Both the position numbers and the translations under genes were made by a program. A DNA stretch of 64,000 nucleotides from NCBI GenBank assembly GCA_026129865.1, contig JAHCHG010000011.1, positions 89,583 to 153,582 of the forward strand. Direction: 5' to 3'. This stretch comes from Pyrinomonadaceae bacterium. GTDB lineage: Bacteria; Acidobacteriota; Blastocatellia; Pyrinomonadales; Pyrinomonadaceae. Each line of letters starts with the position of its first letter. Positions within the stretch are counted from its first letter, which is position 1. The notes under the pieces were generated by a model. It did not search any database. It was not told where the DNA came from and saw only the letters and a list, made by a program, of their open reading frames with translations. Shown here in pieces: positions 41,875 through 50,760 of this stretch.

Positions 41875-42431
41875 TTAGCCACGAACAAACACGAAAAAGA
41901 CACGAAAAAAGAAAAATATTAAATAACTTTTGAAAGAAAATATCTAGAATCCGTAATTCTTAATTTCGTGAAATTTCGTGTTTGTTCGTGGCAAAAAAAT
42001 GATGGAAGAAAAAATTCTTTACAAAGATTTATCTTATAAAGTCGTCGGTCTGGCGATTAAGGTGCGTAAAGAATTGGGATTCGGGTTTCTTGAAAAGGTT
42101 TACGAAAATGCTTTGATGATTTTGTTGGAAGAAAATGGTATCGAAGCGAAACAGCAATTTCCGATTAAAGTAAGTTTTCACGGTCGAATAGTTGGCGATT
42201 ATATTGCAGATATTTTAGTTGAAAATCAGATAATTTTAGAATTGAAAGCACAAGACAGAATAATTGATGCTCATAAAGCACAGACTTTGAATTATTTGCG
42301 GGCAACAAATTTGCGGTTGGCAATTTTGTTAAACTTCGGAAAAGATCGCTTAGACCACGAACGCCTGATTTTATAAGAGCTATTTTATTTGGTTTTATTT
42401 TCGTGTCCTTTTCGTGTTTGTTCGTGGCTAA
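41875..42431. mobile_element. 557-bp element with 34-bp inverted ends carrying a GxxExxY gene
   Basis: The left end (41875-41908) and right end (42398-42431) are inverted copies differing at one of 34 positions; both contain GCCACGAACAAACACGAAA or its complement. An internal copy of the 19-base core (41974-41992) sits directly before the gene in the same orientation as the right end. The unit fits exactly between the hppD stop (41870) and the hmgA ATG (42440). No transposase is encoded, so movement, if any, would be in trans. Confidence 0.7.
41999..42376 (+). CDS. GxxExxY family protein
   Basis: 125 residues from ATG 41999 (a second ATG follows at once). It carries the name-giving motif GFGFLEKVYENAL and the C-terminal ADILVENQIILELKAQD stretch, which resembles a PD-(D/E)xK nuclease core (D, then E-L-K). 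The biochemical role is not established. AT-rich, enclosed by the inverted repeats of the 41875-42431 element and unrelated to the catabolic genes on both sides. Confidence 0.88.
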   Translation: MMEEKILYKDLSYKVVGLAIKVRKELGFGFLEKVYENALMILLEENGIEAKQQFPIKVSFHGRIVGDYIADILVENQIILELKAQDRIIDAHKAQTLNYLRATNLRLAILLNFGKDRLDHERLIL

Positions 42432-42439
42432 AAATTTTT

Positions 42440-43723
42440 ATGGAAATTAAATATCAAAGCGGATTCGGCAATGAGTTTGCGACCGAAGCGGTGAAAGGCG
42501 CATTGCCGGTCGGGCAAAATTCGCCGCAGATTGCGCCGCTCGGACTTTATGCCGAACAGTTTTCGGGAACGGCTTTTACAGTACCGCGCGTTTTTAACCG
42601 GCGGACATGGACGTATCGCATTCGCCCGTCGGTAACGCATAAACCGTTTGCGCGGATTGATAACGGGAAACTTGTTTCAAAATTTGACGCGCTCGAAACT
42701 ACGCCGAATCAATTGCGCTGGAATCCTTTGCCGATGCCCGAAAAGGAAACTGATTTTATTGAAGGTCTGACGACGATTGCGGGAAACGGCGACTCGTATT
42801 CGCAAACGGGAATCGCGGTTCATATTTTCGCTTGTAATAAAGATATGACGGACAGATTTTTCTACAATGCTGATGGCGAAATGCTTGTGGTTGCAGAGAA
42901 AAATCGTGTTCGATTTTTAACTGAACTCGGAATAATTGAAATTAATTCGGGCGAGATTTGCTTACTGCCGCGCGGCTTGAAATTCCGTGTCGAACTGCCC
43001 GACGGCGAAGCCCGCGGCTACATTTGCGAAAATTACGGACAGCAGTTTCGTTTGCCCGATCTCGGTCCGATTGGCGCAAACGGTTTGGCGAATCCGCGCG
43101 ATTTTGAAACGCCGGTCGCTTGGTTTGAAGACGTTGAAGGCGAATTTGAATTGGTCGCCAAATTCGGAGGAAATCTCTGGTCGTGTCAGATAGATCATTC
43201 GCCGCTCGATGTCGTCGGCTGGCACGGCAATTACGCGCCGTATCGTTATGATCTGCGCCGGTTTAATACAATTGGAAGCATTTCCTACGATCATCCCGAT
43301 CCGAGCATTTTCACGGTTTTGACTTCTCCGAGTCCGGAACACGGAACGGCAAATTGTGATTTTGCAATTTTTCCCGATCGTTGGCTGGTCGCTGAAGATA
43401 CGTTTCGCCCGCCGTGGTTTCACCGCAATATTATGAGCGAATATATGGGTTTGTGCTACGGGCAATACGACGCGAAGGAAGAAGGCTTCGTTCCGGGCGG
43501 CGGTTCGCTCCACAATCAAATGTCGGCGCACGGTCCTGATCTCGATGCGTTTGAAAAAGCGTCGAATGCCGATCTACAGCCGCAAAAACTCGAAGGGACG
43601 ATGGCGTTCATGTTCGAATCGCGCTATATCATTCGCCCGACCAAATTTGCGATGGAAACAAGCGAACTTCAGCACGAATATTTTGAGGTCTGGCAGAAAC
43701 TGAAAAAGAATTTTAAGAAATAG
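42440..43723 (+). CDS. hmgA: Homogentisate 1,2-dioxygenase
   Basis: A 427-residue ring-cleaving Fe(II) enzyme forming maleylacetoacetate. [13 protein letters not shown] at the N-terminus, [42 protein letters not shown] (His and Glu iron ligands in FHRN-IMSE), and [11 protein letters not shown] (third ligand) are intact. The frame is open upstream to 42389, but those residues come from the inverted repeat; ATG 42440 begins the conserved N-terminus. The element ends eight bases before this ATG and no Shine-Dalgarno is left. Third gene of the set; maleylacetoacetate isomerase and fumarylacetoacetase are not seen. Confidence 0.95.
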   Translation: MEIKYQSGFGNEFATEAVKGALPVGQNSPQIAPLGLYAEQFSGTAFTVPRVFNRRTWTYRIRPSVTHKPFARIDNGKLVSKFDALETTPNQLRWNPLPMPEKETDFIEGLTTIAGNGDSYSQTGIAVHIFACNKDMTDRFFYNADGEMLVVAEKNRVRFLTELGIIEINSGEICLLPRGLKFRVELPDGEARGYICENYGQQFRLPDLGPIGANGLANPRDFETPVAWFEDVEGEFELVAKFGGNLWSCQIDHSPLDVVGWHGNYAPYRYDLRRFNTIGSISYDHPDPSIFTVLTSPSPEHGTANCDFAIFPDRWLVAEDTFRPPWFHRNIMSEYMGLCYGQYDAKEEGFVPGGGSLHNQMSAHGPDLDAFEKASNADLQPQKLEGTMAFMFESRYIIRPTKFAMETSELQHEYFEVWQKLKKNFKK

Positions 43724-43724
43724 G

Positions 43725-44741
43725 CTAACGTGCGGTGGGTCGGTCGCGGTACCACGGCGGCTTAAAGCGAAGCAGATTCGAAAAGTTTCGGGATGGATTT
43801 AAAAGCATTCGTCCAAAAATTTTTAAATAAAAATTACTATAACGGCGTTCGATCTTCTGCATAACAAAACGGTCGAGCGCATCTTCTGTAATAAGCAATG
43901 CAGTTCCAACCGTCGGTGTAACCACGATATCTTCCCACGTCTGCTTTCCGCTTGATCCGACATTTCCCAACGATGCCTGGCTGATCGGACCGATCTCAAA
44001 TTGCGTGCTCCAGACTGATGTCCAGGCAAGCGCCTTCAGCCGGCTCTTCCAATAGGCACGCGACTTTCCGAATTTTAGATTTATAGCTTTTGGATCGTTC
44101 TGAACATAAATAAACCCGGTCAGCGCGCCCTGCATCGGATGCGCAATATAGTTTGTAAAGAATCTGCCGCCGTCGTCCCAACCTTTTAGCGACTTTACCG
44201 AGTTGAAGTAATCTTTGAAAAACTTTCCTTTCAAAGCACGACGGGTCTTTCCCTGCGTTACGATCGCAAAACCGTGTTGGATGCCCAGAAAAAGCAGCGA
44301 TTGCCGGATCGCAGGTTTCCAACGAAAACCTTGATCGTCATGTTCGTCCTTAAATTCAGGATCGGGCATTTTTTCGTCTGCGAGCGGAAATTTAATTATT
44401 CCGGTCTTTTTGTCGAATTTGGACTCGCCAAATCGGTCTTCAAACTTTTTCCCGAAACTAATTTTCTCCGGTTCGTTGGCTGCGGCGACGAGTACCGATG
44501 TTTTCGTTTCTTGGTTTTCGAAAACGGAAGGAAATCGCAGCTGTACTTCAACAGGTTCTGCAACCTGCTGAGTTTCCGAAAGTTCAACGGTTAAAAGATC
44601 GGTCGAGCTCGAATGTTCTATTGAAAAATGATCGGGTTCAACGATCTGAGCGTGCGTCGCGGCTGCAAAACACGCAAAGACCGCTATCAAAACAAACAGT
44701 CCGGACTTTATAAAAGCATTATCGAGGTAAGGTTGGTGCAT
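43725..44741 (-). CDS. Exported protein of unknown function
   Basis: 338 residues. Signal peptide (IKSGLFVLIAVFACFAAATHAQ, with MHQPYLDNAF before it), a beta-rich N-terminal part, then a domain with hydrophobic stretches and the phrases FFTNYIAHPMQGALTGFIYVQNDP, QFEIGPISQASLGN and TPTVGTALLITEDALDRFV. The second half suggests membrane association, possibly an outer-membrane barrel. I do not recognise a function. It converges with hmgA with a one-base gap. Confidence 0.65.
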   Translation of the reverse strand: MHQPYLDNAFIKSGLFVLIAVFACFAAATHAQIVEPDHFSIEHSSSTDLLTVELSETQQVAEPVEVQLRFPSVFENQETKTSVLVAAANEPEKISFGKKFEDRFGESKFDKKTGIIKFPLADEKMPDPEFKDEHDDQGFRWKPAIRQSLLFLGIQHGFAIVTQGKTRRALKGKFFKDYFNSVKSLKGWDDGGRFFTNYIAHPMQGALTGFIYVQNDPKAINLKFGKSRAYWKSRLKALAWTSVWSTQFEIGPISQASLGNVGSSGKQTWEDIVVTPTVGTALLITEDALDRFVMQKIERRYSNFYLKIFGRMLLNPSRNFSNLLRFKPPWYRDRPTAR

Positions 44742-44767
44742 ACGGTAAAAATTTTATCTGCGGTCAA

Positions 44768-45505
44768 TTATTCCATTTCCGATTCATCAATATCGAAATT
44801 GGCATAGAGATTTTGGACGTCGTCGTGGTCGTCAATCGCTTCATAAAGCTTCATCATTGCCCGCGCATCTGCGCCTTCAAGCTTTATGTAATTTTGAGGG
44901 ATCATCGAAATTTCCGCCGCGTCCGGTTCAATTCCGGCAGCTTTTACGGCATCGACTACCGCATCGAAATCTTCCTGCGTCGTAAAGATCTCAAAATTGT
45001 CATCATCGGTCTTCACATCTTCTGCGCCGGCTTCGATTGCGATCTCAAAAAGTTCTTCTTCCGATCTTTTCGATCTATCGACCATTAAATAGCCTTTTCG
45101 GTCAAACATCCACGCAACCGAGCCCGATTCGCCCAGATTTCCCCCGTTCTTCGACAAAAGATGTCGAAGTTCTGCAACTGTGCGGTTTCGGTTGTCGGTC
45201 ATAGTTTCTATTAACAGCGCAACGCCGCCCGGACCGTAGCCTTCGTAGGTGATCTCTTCGTAGTTTACGCCCTCAAGGTCGCCCGTTCCGCGCTTTATCG
45301 CACGATCGATCGTATCGTTCGGCATATTCGCAGCTTTTGCGTCTGTTACGGCTTTTCTCAAACGCGCATTTGCGTCTTGATCGCCGCCGCCGTCGCGCGC
45401 GGCAACCGTGATTTCCTTGATCAATCTGGTAAAAAGCTTCCCGCGCTTGGCATCCAGCGCGCCTTTTTTATGTTTGATCGTGTGCCATTTGGAATGTCCG
45501 GACAT
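44768..45505 (-). CDS. yebC: YebC/TACO1-family regulator
   Basis: 245 residues. [89 protein letters not shown] and the acidic C-terminus are the hallmarks of the family. YebC/PmpR members bind DNA and act as regulators; other members assist translation of proline runs. Not next to ruvC here; it follows yggU after a 366-base gap. Confidence 0.95.
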   Translation of the reverse strand: MSGHSKWHTIKHKKGALDAKRGKLFTRLIKEITVAARDGGGDQDANARLRKAVTDAKAANMPNDTIDRAIKRGTGDLEGVNYEEITYEGYGPGGVALLIETMTDNRNRTVAELRHLLSKNGGNLGESGSVAWMFDRKGYLMVDRSKRSEEELFEIAIEAGAEDVKTDDDNFEIFTTQEDFDAVVDAVKAAGIEPDAAEISMIPQNYIKLEGADARAMMKLYEAIDDHDDVQNLYANFDIDESEME

Positions 45506-45871
45506 TTTCTAAAATTCCTCAAAAGATAAAATTCACTTAAAATGCAAAATGGCAATATATCACGCGCTTTTTGATAGGAGCAAACCGCTCGATCAACCGA
45601 CAATTCATCCGATTTTAAACAAATTTTCACTTCTAAAAGCTCAAATCGGATCGTTCTCGACAAAAAAAAGGTAAAAAAAACACAGCTTTACTTATCTGAT
45701 GTATGAACGTACTAGCCCATCGCTCGGATTATGGCACGCATTAATTACTTCTAAACCGTTGCCGTTGAGACACGCGGGAGTTGCGGCTCGGGCGCTTTTT
45801 TTCCTTATCGCATCGGTGTTTAATCGGCTGAATTATTGTCGCCTTAAAAGAATGATCTAAGGGAATATCTG
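45506..45871. other. 366-base intergenic region upstream of yebC
   Basis: No gene is supported. It holds a perfect 9-bp inverted repeat ATCCGATTT (45607-45615) / AAATCGGAT (45643-45651) with a 27-base gap, AT-rich stretches including a run of eight A near 45663, and GGGCGCTTTTTTT at about 45798-45811, which has a terminator-like T run but no clear stem. It should contain the yebC promoter on the minus strand. Confidence 0.4.
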
Positions 45872-46159
45872 TCAACGCCGGAGTTTCTCTTTCAATTTTT
45901 GCGCAGTAAAGCCGTCGATCCTGATCCGCTTATTTTGCGACGCCGCGCCGCTCACTATCGAAACACGACTTTTTGAAACACCAAATAATTTTGACAAAAA
46001 CTTAACGAGTTCTTTATTTGCTTCTCCGTCAACGGGAGGCGCCGTCAGAGAAATTTTCAGAACTCCGTCTTGTCCTTCGAAAATTGAATTTCTCGAGGCT
46101 CTCGGCACAATTCGCGCTCTAAAGACAATTGAACCGCTATCTTCACAAATTTCCAGCAT
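45872..46159 (-). CDS. yggU: DUF167 family protein YggU
   Basis: 95 residues with the DUF167 core VPRASRNSIFEG, LKISLTAPPVDGEANKELVKFLSKLFGVSKSRVSIVSG. The function is unknown. Its ATG adjoins the yggT stop (46160), so it belongs to the yggS-yggT-yggU operon. Confidence 0.9.
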   Translation of the reverse strand: MLEICEDSGSIVFRARIVPRASRNSIFEGQDGVLKISLTAPPVDGEANKELVKFLSKLFGVSKSRVSIVSGAASQNKRIRIDGFTAQKLKEKLRR

Positions 46160-46750
46160 TTAATAGACAAACATACGCAAAACAAGCGTTTGCAGGAGAC
46201 CGATGAGGATCAAAACGATCATTGCCGAAATATCGAACATTCCGACGGTCGGAATGATCCGCCGTGCCGGCGCAAGGATCGGTTCGGTCATTTTATAGAC
46301 AAAACTCATAAACTTGCTGCCGCTAAATGAAAACCACATTGAGATAAACCTGATAAAAATCAGCAGTATAAGAGCGCTCAAAAATGCATAGAGGACAAAT
46401 CCGAAGAGCGCCTTGAAATTGCCGGAAGCAATGCTGATCGAGAGACCGTCGATGATAAAAAAAGTGCTCCAAATGACCTGCAGCGCGAAAAATGTAATCA
46501 CTGCTCCGATCAAAAGTGTTACGATCGGCGCCAGTTTTGTATCGATCTTAAACCGCGCAAGCAGACGCGCCGCCGGATAAACGTATTTGTCCGTCCATTT
46601 TTTGATCTTAAACGCAAATCTTCCCACCGAGCTGAAAGGATTCGGGTCGGAATAATTAAAAATGGTGCGGAGGATTAGCAAAAGCGCAGCAACTCCGAGC
46701 GCGGTCAAAAACAAAAGTTGAATAAATGGATAAACAAAAACCGTTAACAT
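46160..46750 (-). CDS. yggT: YggT family membrane protein
   Basis: 196 residues with about four hydrophobic segments in two YggT-like halves (for example PFIQLLFLTALGVAALLLILRTIF and ILIFIRFISMWFSF... with EPILAPARRIIP-x-VGMFDISAMIVLILI). The EPILAPxRR motif is typical. Family linked to membrane and osmotic functions; the mechanism is unknown. Fifteen bases after yggS. Confidence 0.88.
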   Translation of the reverse strand: MLTVFVYPFIQLLFLTALGVAALLLILRTIFNYSDPNPFSSVGRFAFKIKKWTDKYVYPAARLLARFKIDTKLAPIVTLLIGAVITFFALQVIWSTFFIIDGLSISIASGNFKALFGFVLYAFLSALILLIFIRFISMWFSFSGSKFMSFVYKMTEPILAPARRIIPTVGMFDISAMIVLILIGLLQTLVLRMFVY

Positions 46751-46764
46751 AATAAATATCGATA

Positions 46765-47487
46765 TTATCTGGAATAATCCCGTTCGCCGAACAACGCCGT
46801 TCCGACGCGAATTATCGTCGCGCCTTCTTCGATCGCAATTTCAAAATCGTGGCTCATTCCCATAGAAAGTTCGCCTTTCGATCCGGCAAAAGCATTTTCG
46901 TTCTGCAGTTCATCGCGCAGCGTTCTAAGTTTCCTAAAATACGGTCGAACGTCTTCCGCGTTTTCAAAAAAAGGCGGAATAATCATCAAACCGCCAAAAC
47001 TCAGACGTGTGCAATTTTTCAAAAACTCGACAAGCTCCGGCAGATCTTTCCGCAATATCCCGGATTTCGCTGCTTCATCCGCGAGATCGACCTGGACGAA
47101 AACCGACAATCGTTCGCGGTTCTCTTCTTCGCAAAGTCTTTCGAGCCGCGCTGCAAGCTTTTTTGAATCAACTGTTTGAATGACATCGAAAAGCTGGACC
47201 GCTTTTTTTGCCTTATTTGACTGAAGATGACCTATCAAATGCCATTCGGCTGAATCGCGACCGAGAATTTCGATCTTTCCTTCTGCTTCCTGAACCTTGT
47301 TTTCTCCGAAAACCACAACGTCCGCCGAAATCGCGTCGCGGACCAATTCCGCCGGATGCATTTTCGAAACGGCGACCAATTTAATCTCGGACGGATCTCT
47401 GTCCACGCTCAACGCGGCGGATTCTATCCGTTTTAAAACGCGCGAATAATTAGATCTAAATTCGTTGTCCTCCGCCGATGAATGCAT
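46765..47487 (-). CDS. yggS: PLP homeostasis protein YggS/PLPBP
   Basis: 240 residues of the alanine-racemase N-terminal fold. The PLP-binding Lys is in IKLVAVSKMHPAELV; FGENKVQEAEGKIE, WHLIGHLQSNKAKKAV, VQVDLADEAAKSGI and ELSMGMSHDFEIAIEEGATIIRVGTALFGERDY are intact. It maintains PLP and amino/keto acid balance. First gene of the conserved yggS-yggT-yggU cluster. Confidence 0.95.
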   Translation of the reverse strand: MHSSAEDNEFRSNYSRVLKRIESAALSVDRDPSEIKLVAVSKMHPAELVRDAISADVVVFGENKVQEAEGKIEILGRDSAEWHLIGHLQSNKAKKAVQLFDVIQTVDSKKLAARLERLCEEENRERLSVFVQVDLADEAAKSGILRKDLPELVEFLKNCTRLSFGGLMIIPPFFENAEDVRPYFRKLRTLRDELQNENAFAGSKGELSMGMSHDFEIAIEEGATIIRVGTALFGERDYSR

Positions 47488-47545
47488 TACTTAAATCATA
47501 ACAAAATTCGAATGATTAGCTTAAATGCGAAAATCAAACGTCATC

Positions 47546-47574
47546 TTGAATTTTGCCCGCTAAATTCGTATCAT
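47546..47574 (+). promoter_or_regulatory. Promoter of tRNA-Leu
   Basis: -35 TTGAAT (47546-47551), 17-base spacer, -10 TATCAT (47569-47574), 18 bases before the mature tRNA 5' end. Confidence 0.65.
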
Positions 47575-47592
47575 CGCATTTACCTTTTTCGA

Positions 47593-47679
47593 GCGGACGT
47601 GGCGGAACTGGTAGACGCGCAGGTCTCAGAAGCCTGTGGGCTTAAGCTCGTGATGGTTCGATTCCATTCGTCCGCACCA
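47593..47679 (+). tRNA. tRNA-Leu (CAG)
   Basis: An 87-base class II tRNA. Acceptor stem GCGGACG (47593-47599) with CGTCCGC, discriminator A and an encoded CCA (to 47679). Anticodon stem CAGGT/GCCTG around the loop CTCAGAA gives anticodon CAG. A long variable arm (TGGGCTTAAGCTCGT) and the GGTTCGATTCC T-arm fit tRNA-Leu. The rsmG gene follows 78 bases later and may share the transcript. Confidence 0.95.
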
Positions 47680-47756
47680 TTTTCAAAGTGGAAAAGTTCT
47701 CGATCTCGATCGAAATGCTTTTTCACTTTTTGAATTTTAAAGGGTTTAATAGCAGT

Positions 47757-48365
47757 ATGCGCGATAGGTTTTATCAAGCAATTAATGAAAATCAAGGCGA
47801 ATTTGGGCTGGATCTACCAATTGAAAGGACGGCGCGCCTGGCAGATTACTACGAATTTGTGCTTCAAAACAATGAGCTTCTTCATCTCGTCGCACCGGCG
47901 CCGGTCGAGGAGTTTGTTATTCGTCATGTTTTGGAATCGCTGCTGCTGTTGAATTTTCTTCCCGACGGCGCCGTTTTTGCAGATGTCGGCGCAGGCGCAG
48001 GCTTGCCGTCAATTCCATGTATTCTGGCGCGGGACGACATACGCGGAATTTTGGTCGAAGCAAAACAGAAAAAGGCTGTGTTTTTATCAAATGCTGCTGA
48101 GAAACTGGGAATTGAAGATCGTCTTCAAATAGTTCCGAATCGTTTTGAAGAGATTGAAAATGCTGAAGTTGCATTCGTAACGTCTCGCGCACTTGATAAA
48201 TTTTCAGAAAAACTGCCGAAATTGATGAAAACCTTTGGTTCGGCAAAATTTGTTTTTTTCGGCGGCGGGAACCTTCGCGCTGCTCTTGAACGACTTAAGG
48301 TTCCGTTCGAAGAATCGAAAATTCCGATGTCGGAGCAGCGCTATATGTTTTTTGTCGAAAGATGA
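47757..48365 (+). CDS. rsmG: 16S rRNA (guanine-527-N7)-methyltransferase
   Basis: 202 residues from ATG 47757 (AAAGGG upstream; the frame is open from 47688 but conservation begins near MRDRFYQA). HLVAPAPVEEFVIRHVLESL (usually NLT...), SAM motif FADVGAGAGLPSIPCIL, VEAKQKKAVFL and VTSRALDKFSEKLPKL fit RsmG/GidB. Loss of this enzyme gives low-level streptomycin resistance in other bacteria. Not beside mnmG here. Confidence 0.9.
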   Translation: MRDRFYQAINENQGEFGLDLPIERTARLADYYEFVLQNNELLHLVAPAPVEEFVIRHVLESLLLLNFLPDGAVFADVGAGAGLPSIPCILARDDIRGILVEAKQKKAVFLSNAAEKLGIEDRLQIVPNRFEEIENAEVAFVTSRALDKFSEKLPKLMKTFGSAKFVFFGGGNLRAALERLKVPFEESKIPMSEQRYMFFVER

Positions 48366-48388
48366 ATTCTATAAAGGAAAGCGAAATT

Positions 48389-48928
48389 ATGAATGTTCAA
48401 ACGTCGAGTAAAATTGGTCGCCCGCAAGCTGGCGAGTTTGCGACCTATTATCAAAAATATGTCGAACTTGTTCCCGACGGCGACATAATGGAGTTTCTGA
48501 ATGAAACGAATAAGGCTACAGTGACTTTGCTCGAGTCGGTTTCCGAAGAAAGGTCGTTGTTTCGATACGCACCGGGAAAATGGAGCATTAAGGAGCTGGT
48601 CGGACATTTGTCAGACACGGAAAGAATTTTTTCTTATCGCGCACTGCGTTTCGCCCGCGGCGACAGTACCGAACTTGCCGGATTTGACCAGGACGATTAT
48701 ATCGGCACGGCAGATTTTGACTCGATCAAATTTTCGGCGATCGTGGAAGATTTCATAGCAGTTCGTCGCGCAAGTTTAACTCTTTATTCAAATTTGCCGA
48801 TCGACGCATTCAAACGGACCGGCGTTGCGAGCGGCGCGAGCGTAACCGTCCGGGCGCTCGCCTACATGACCGCCGGACACGAACTGCATCACGTCAACAT
48901 TCTAAAGAGCAGATATCTGGCTGGATGA
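48389..48928 (+). CDS. DinB-family protein
   Basis: 179 residues from ATG 48389, which has AAAGGAAA about ten bases before it (ATG 48362, overlapping the rsmG stop, is an alternative). Four-helix DinB fold; metal His in ELVGHLSDTER and AGHELHHVNILKSRYL. FRYAPGKWSIKE is typical. These are metal-dependent thiol transferase-like proteins; the substrate is unknown. Its stop overlaps the next start by four bases. Confidence 0.9.
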   Translation: MNVQTSSKIGRPQAGEFATYYQKYVELVPDGDIMEFLNETNKATVTLLESVSEERSLFRYAPGKWSIKELVGHLSDTERIFSYRALRFARGDSTELAGFDQDDYIGTADFDSIKFSAIVEDFIAVRRASLTLYSNLPIDAFKRTGVASGASVTVRALAYMTAGHELHHVNILKSRYLAG

Positions 48929-50097
48929 TTTATGACGCGATCATCATCGGCGGCGGTGCGGCTGGGTTGTTCTGCGCGATCGAAGCCGCAAAGCGCGGGC
49001 GTAAAACTCTCGTCCTCGAGCATAATTCGAGAGTCGGTCGCAAGATTATCATTTCGGGCGGAGGACGGGCGAACTTTACAAATCTTCGAACTTCCGCGGA
49101 GAATTTCATCTCGGAAAATCCGCATTTTTGTAAGTCAGCCCTGGCTCGATTTACTCCGCATGACTTTCTTTCGATAGTAAAAAAACACGGGATCGACCAT
49201 TACGAAAAAAAACTCGGACAGCTTTTTTGCCGTGAAAGTTCTTTGAAGATAGTCGAAATGCTCCTCGACGAATGCCGCGCAGCGAAGGTCGAAATTCGTC
49301 TTAATTGTTCCGTAAACGATGCTTGTGCCCGACCACAATCGGGCTTTGCGGTTGAAACCAATCAGGGAACTTTTGAATCGGAGAATCTTGTTATCGCAAG
49401 CGGCGGGCTTTCGATCCCAAAGATCGGCGCGACCGGTCTCGGTTACCGGATCGCGTCGAAATTCGGGCATAAGATCGTTACGACCCGACCGGCGCTTGTG
49501 CCGCTGGTCTTCGACCGCAGCTTTCCGGCGGAGTTTAAGAAACTCGCGGGCGTTTCGCTCGACACCGTCGTTTCAAATTCTGATGCGACGTTCCGTGAAA
49601 ATCTTCTTTTTACGCACCGCGGATTGTCAGGTCCTGCGATCCTGCAAATTTCTTCTTATTGGAAAAAAGGTGAGGAAGTTTCGATCGATCTTTTCCCGGA
49701 CGGTAAACCGCTTGCATCTGTTTTAAATTCCGGCGACAAACAAAAATTCCTTTCGAATTATCTCGCGGAATTTCTTCCCAAACGTTTTGCTGATATTTGG
49801 ACCGAAAAATACGCTTCCGCAAAACCCGTAAAAGGCTTTAGCGAGAAAGAATTGGCGGGAGTTTCTGAAAATCTACATAATTGGAAAATTCGTTTCGAAG
49901 ATTCCGAAGGCTATGCAAAAGCCGAAGTAACGGCGGGCGGAGTTTCGACAGCGGAGATTTCCTCGCAAACAATGGAAAGTAAACGCTTTCGCGGTTTGTA
50001 CTTTATCGGAGAAGTAGTTGACGTAACCGGTTGGCTCGGCGGCTACAACTTCCAATGGGCGTGGTCGTCCGGTTTTGCCGCGGGACAGTCGGTTTAA
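48925..50097 (+). CDS. NAD(P)/FAD-dependent oxidoreductase, BaiN/HI0933 family
   Basis: 390 residues. N-terminal FAD Rossmann motif IIIGGGAAGLFCAIEAAKRGRKTLVLEHN, RVGRKIIISGGGRANFTN, LVIASGGLSIPKIGATGLGYRIASKFGH, TAGGV, and the C-terminal FIGEVVDVTGWLGGYNFQWAWSSGFAAGQSV are hallmarks of the YhiN/BaiN group. The physiological substrate is unknown. Coupled to the DinB gene by a four-base overlap. A terminator follows. Confidence 0.93.
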   Translation: MIYDAIIIGGGAAGLFCAIEAAKRGRKTLVLEHNSRVGRKIIISGGGRANFTNLRTSAENFISENPHFCKSALARFTPHDFLSIVKKHGIDHYEKKLGQLFCRESSLKIVEMLLDECRAAKVEIRLNCSVNDACARPQSGFAVETNQGTFESENLVIASGGLSIPKIGATGLGYRIASKFGHKIVTTRPALVPLVFDRSFPAEFKKLAGVSLDTVVSNSDATFRENLLFTHRGLSGPAILQISSYWKKGEEVSIDLFPDGKPLASVLNSGDKQKFLSNYLAEFLPKRFADIWTEKYASAKPVKGFSEKELAGVSENLHNWKIRFEDSEGYAKAEVTAGGVSTAEISSQTMESKRFRGLYFIGEVVDVTGWLGGYNFQWAWSSGFAAGQSV

Positions 50098-50107
50098 AAT
50101 GAAAAGC

Positions 50108-50140
50108 GGGGAAACGTCTCCCACATCGTCTCCCCTTTTT
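50108..50140 (+). terminator. Intrinsic terminator after the BaiN-like gene
   Basis: GGGGAAACG (50108-50116) pairs with CGTCTCCCC (50127-50135) with one internal mismatch, followed by TTTTT (50136-50140). Confidence 0.6.
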
Positions 50141-50257
50141 CCGCGCGGACTACAGGGCGCAATCCGCAGCGAAAACCCGTAAAATTTATGCGTTAGCCTT
50201 TTATTTCCGCCAAGTTCCGGAAAAATCAGTCTCGTTAAAGGTGTTCGCAAAGAATGC

Positions 50258-50286
50258 TTGAATTATTTGTCGAAATTCTTTATCAT
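50258..50286 (+). promoter_or_regulatory. Promoter of the CI-like HTH gene
   Basis: -35 TTGAAT (50258-50263), 17-base spacer, -10 TATCAT (50281-50286). This places the transcript start near 50293 and rules out the in-frame TTG at 50258 as a translation start. Confidence 0.65.
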
Positions 50287-50305
50287 TTTACACGGTCGTT
50301 GGATT

Positions 50306-50734
50306 ATGTCAAGCAAAAAATCAACAAATGTTGAAGAGGCTGCTTTTACACGCCGTTTCATTGAGGTTTGCGGAAGTTCGCAACCTGCCGAGATTGCACG
50401 ATTGTTGGATATCTCTTATCAGGCAGCGAAAAATTATCTTCTTGGGAGAATTCCCGACGCGGGCGTTTTAAAGACGATCGCCGCGCGCACCGATTTTTCT
50501 CTACATTGGCTTTTAACCGGAATCGGTGAAAAATTTGTCTCAGCTCAGCGACCTCCGGACACACCGGTACTGAGCGACGAAATTTTGGCATTAATAAAAA
50601 GGGAATGCCGAAAAAATGTCGCGGAAATATTGGACCAATCGCCGTCTACTACTCACGAGAAGGTCATCACGGTAAATTCCAAAGATATTCGGGATGAAAG
50701 GATCATCGAAAAAACTACTTCTTTGGAATCATGA
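50306..50734 (+). CDS. CI-repressor-like HTH protein without S24 domain
   Basis: 142 residues from ATG 50306. Residues about 12-75 match the bacteriophage CI repressor HTH family (PF07022): FTRRFIEVCGSSQPAEIARLLDISYQAAKNYLLGRIPDAGVLKTIAARTDFSLHWLLTG. CI-type proteins usually continue into an S24 peptidase-like dimerisation domain; here a short polar helical tail takes its place. A degenerate S24-like domain is instead found on the TPR protein 320 bases downstream. I infer that this regulator binds the palindrome at 50997-51012. Confidence 0.8.
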   Translation: MSSKKSTNVEEAAFTRRFIEVCGSSQPAEIARLLDISYQAAKNYLLGRIPDAGVLKTIAARTDFSLHWLLTGIGEKFVSAQRPPDTPVLSDEILALIKRECRKNVAEILDQSPSTTHEKVITVNSKDIRDERIIEKTTSLES

Positions 50735-50760
50735 TGTCCGCTCGGACGGTTTCTGATTCC

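Noticed and set aside
41875..42431. CRISPR array based on three copies of a 19-base repeat
   Set aside because: Copies are in mixed orientation, unevenly spaced and surround a coding gene; no array is present anywhere in the window.
42389..42439. Upstream extension of the hmgA frame
   Set aside because: It is translated from the right inverted repeat of the GxxExxY element, while the enzyme family starts at ATG 42440.
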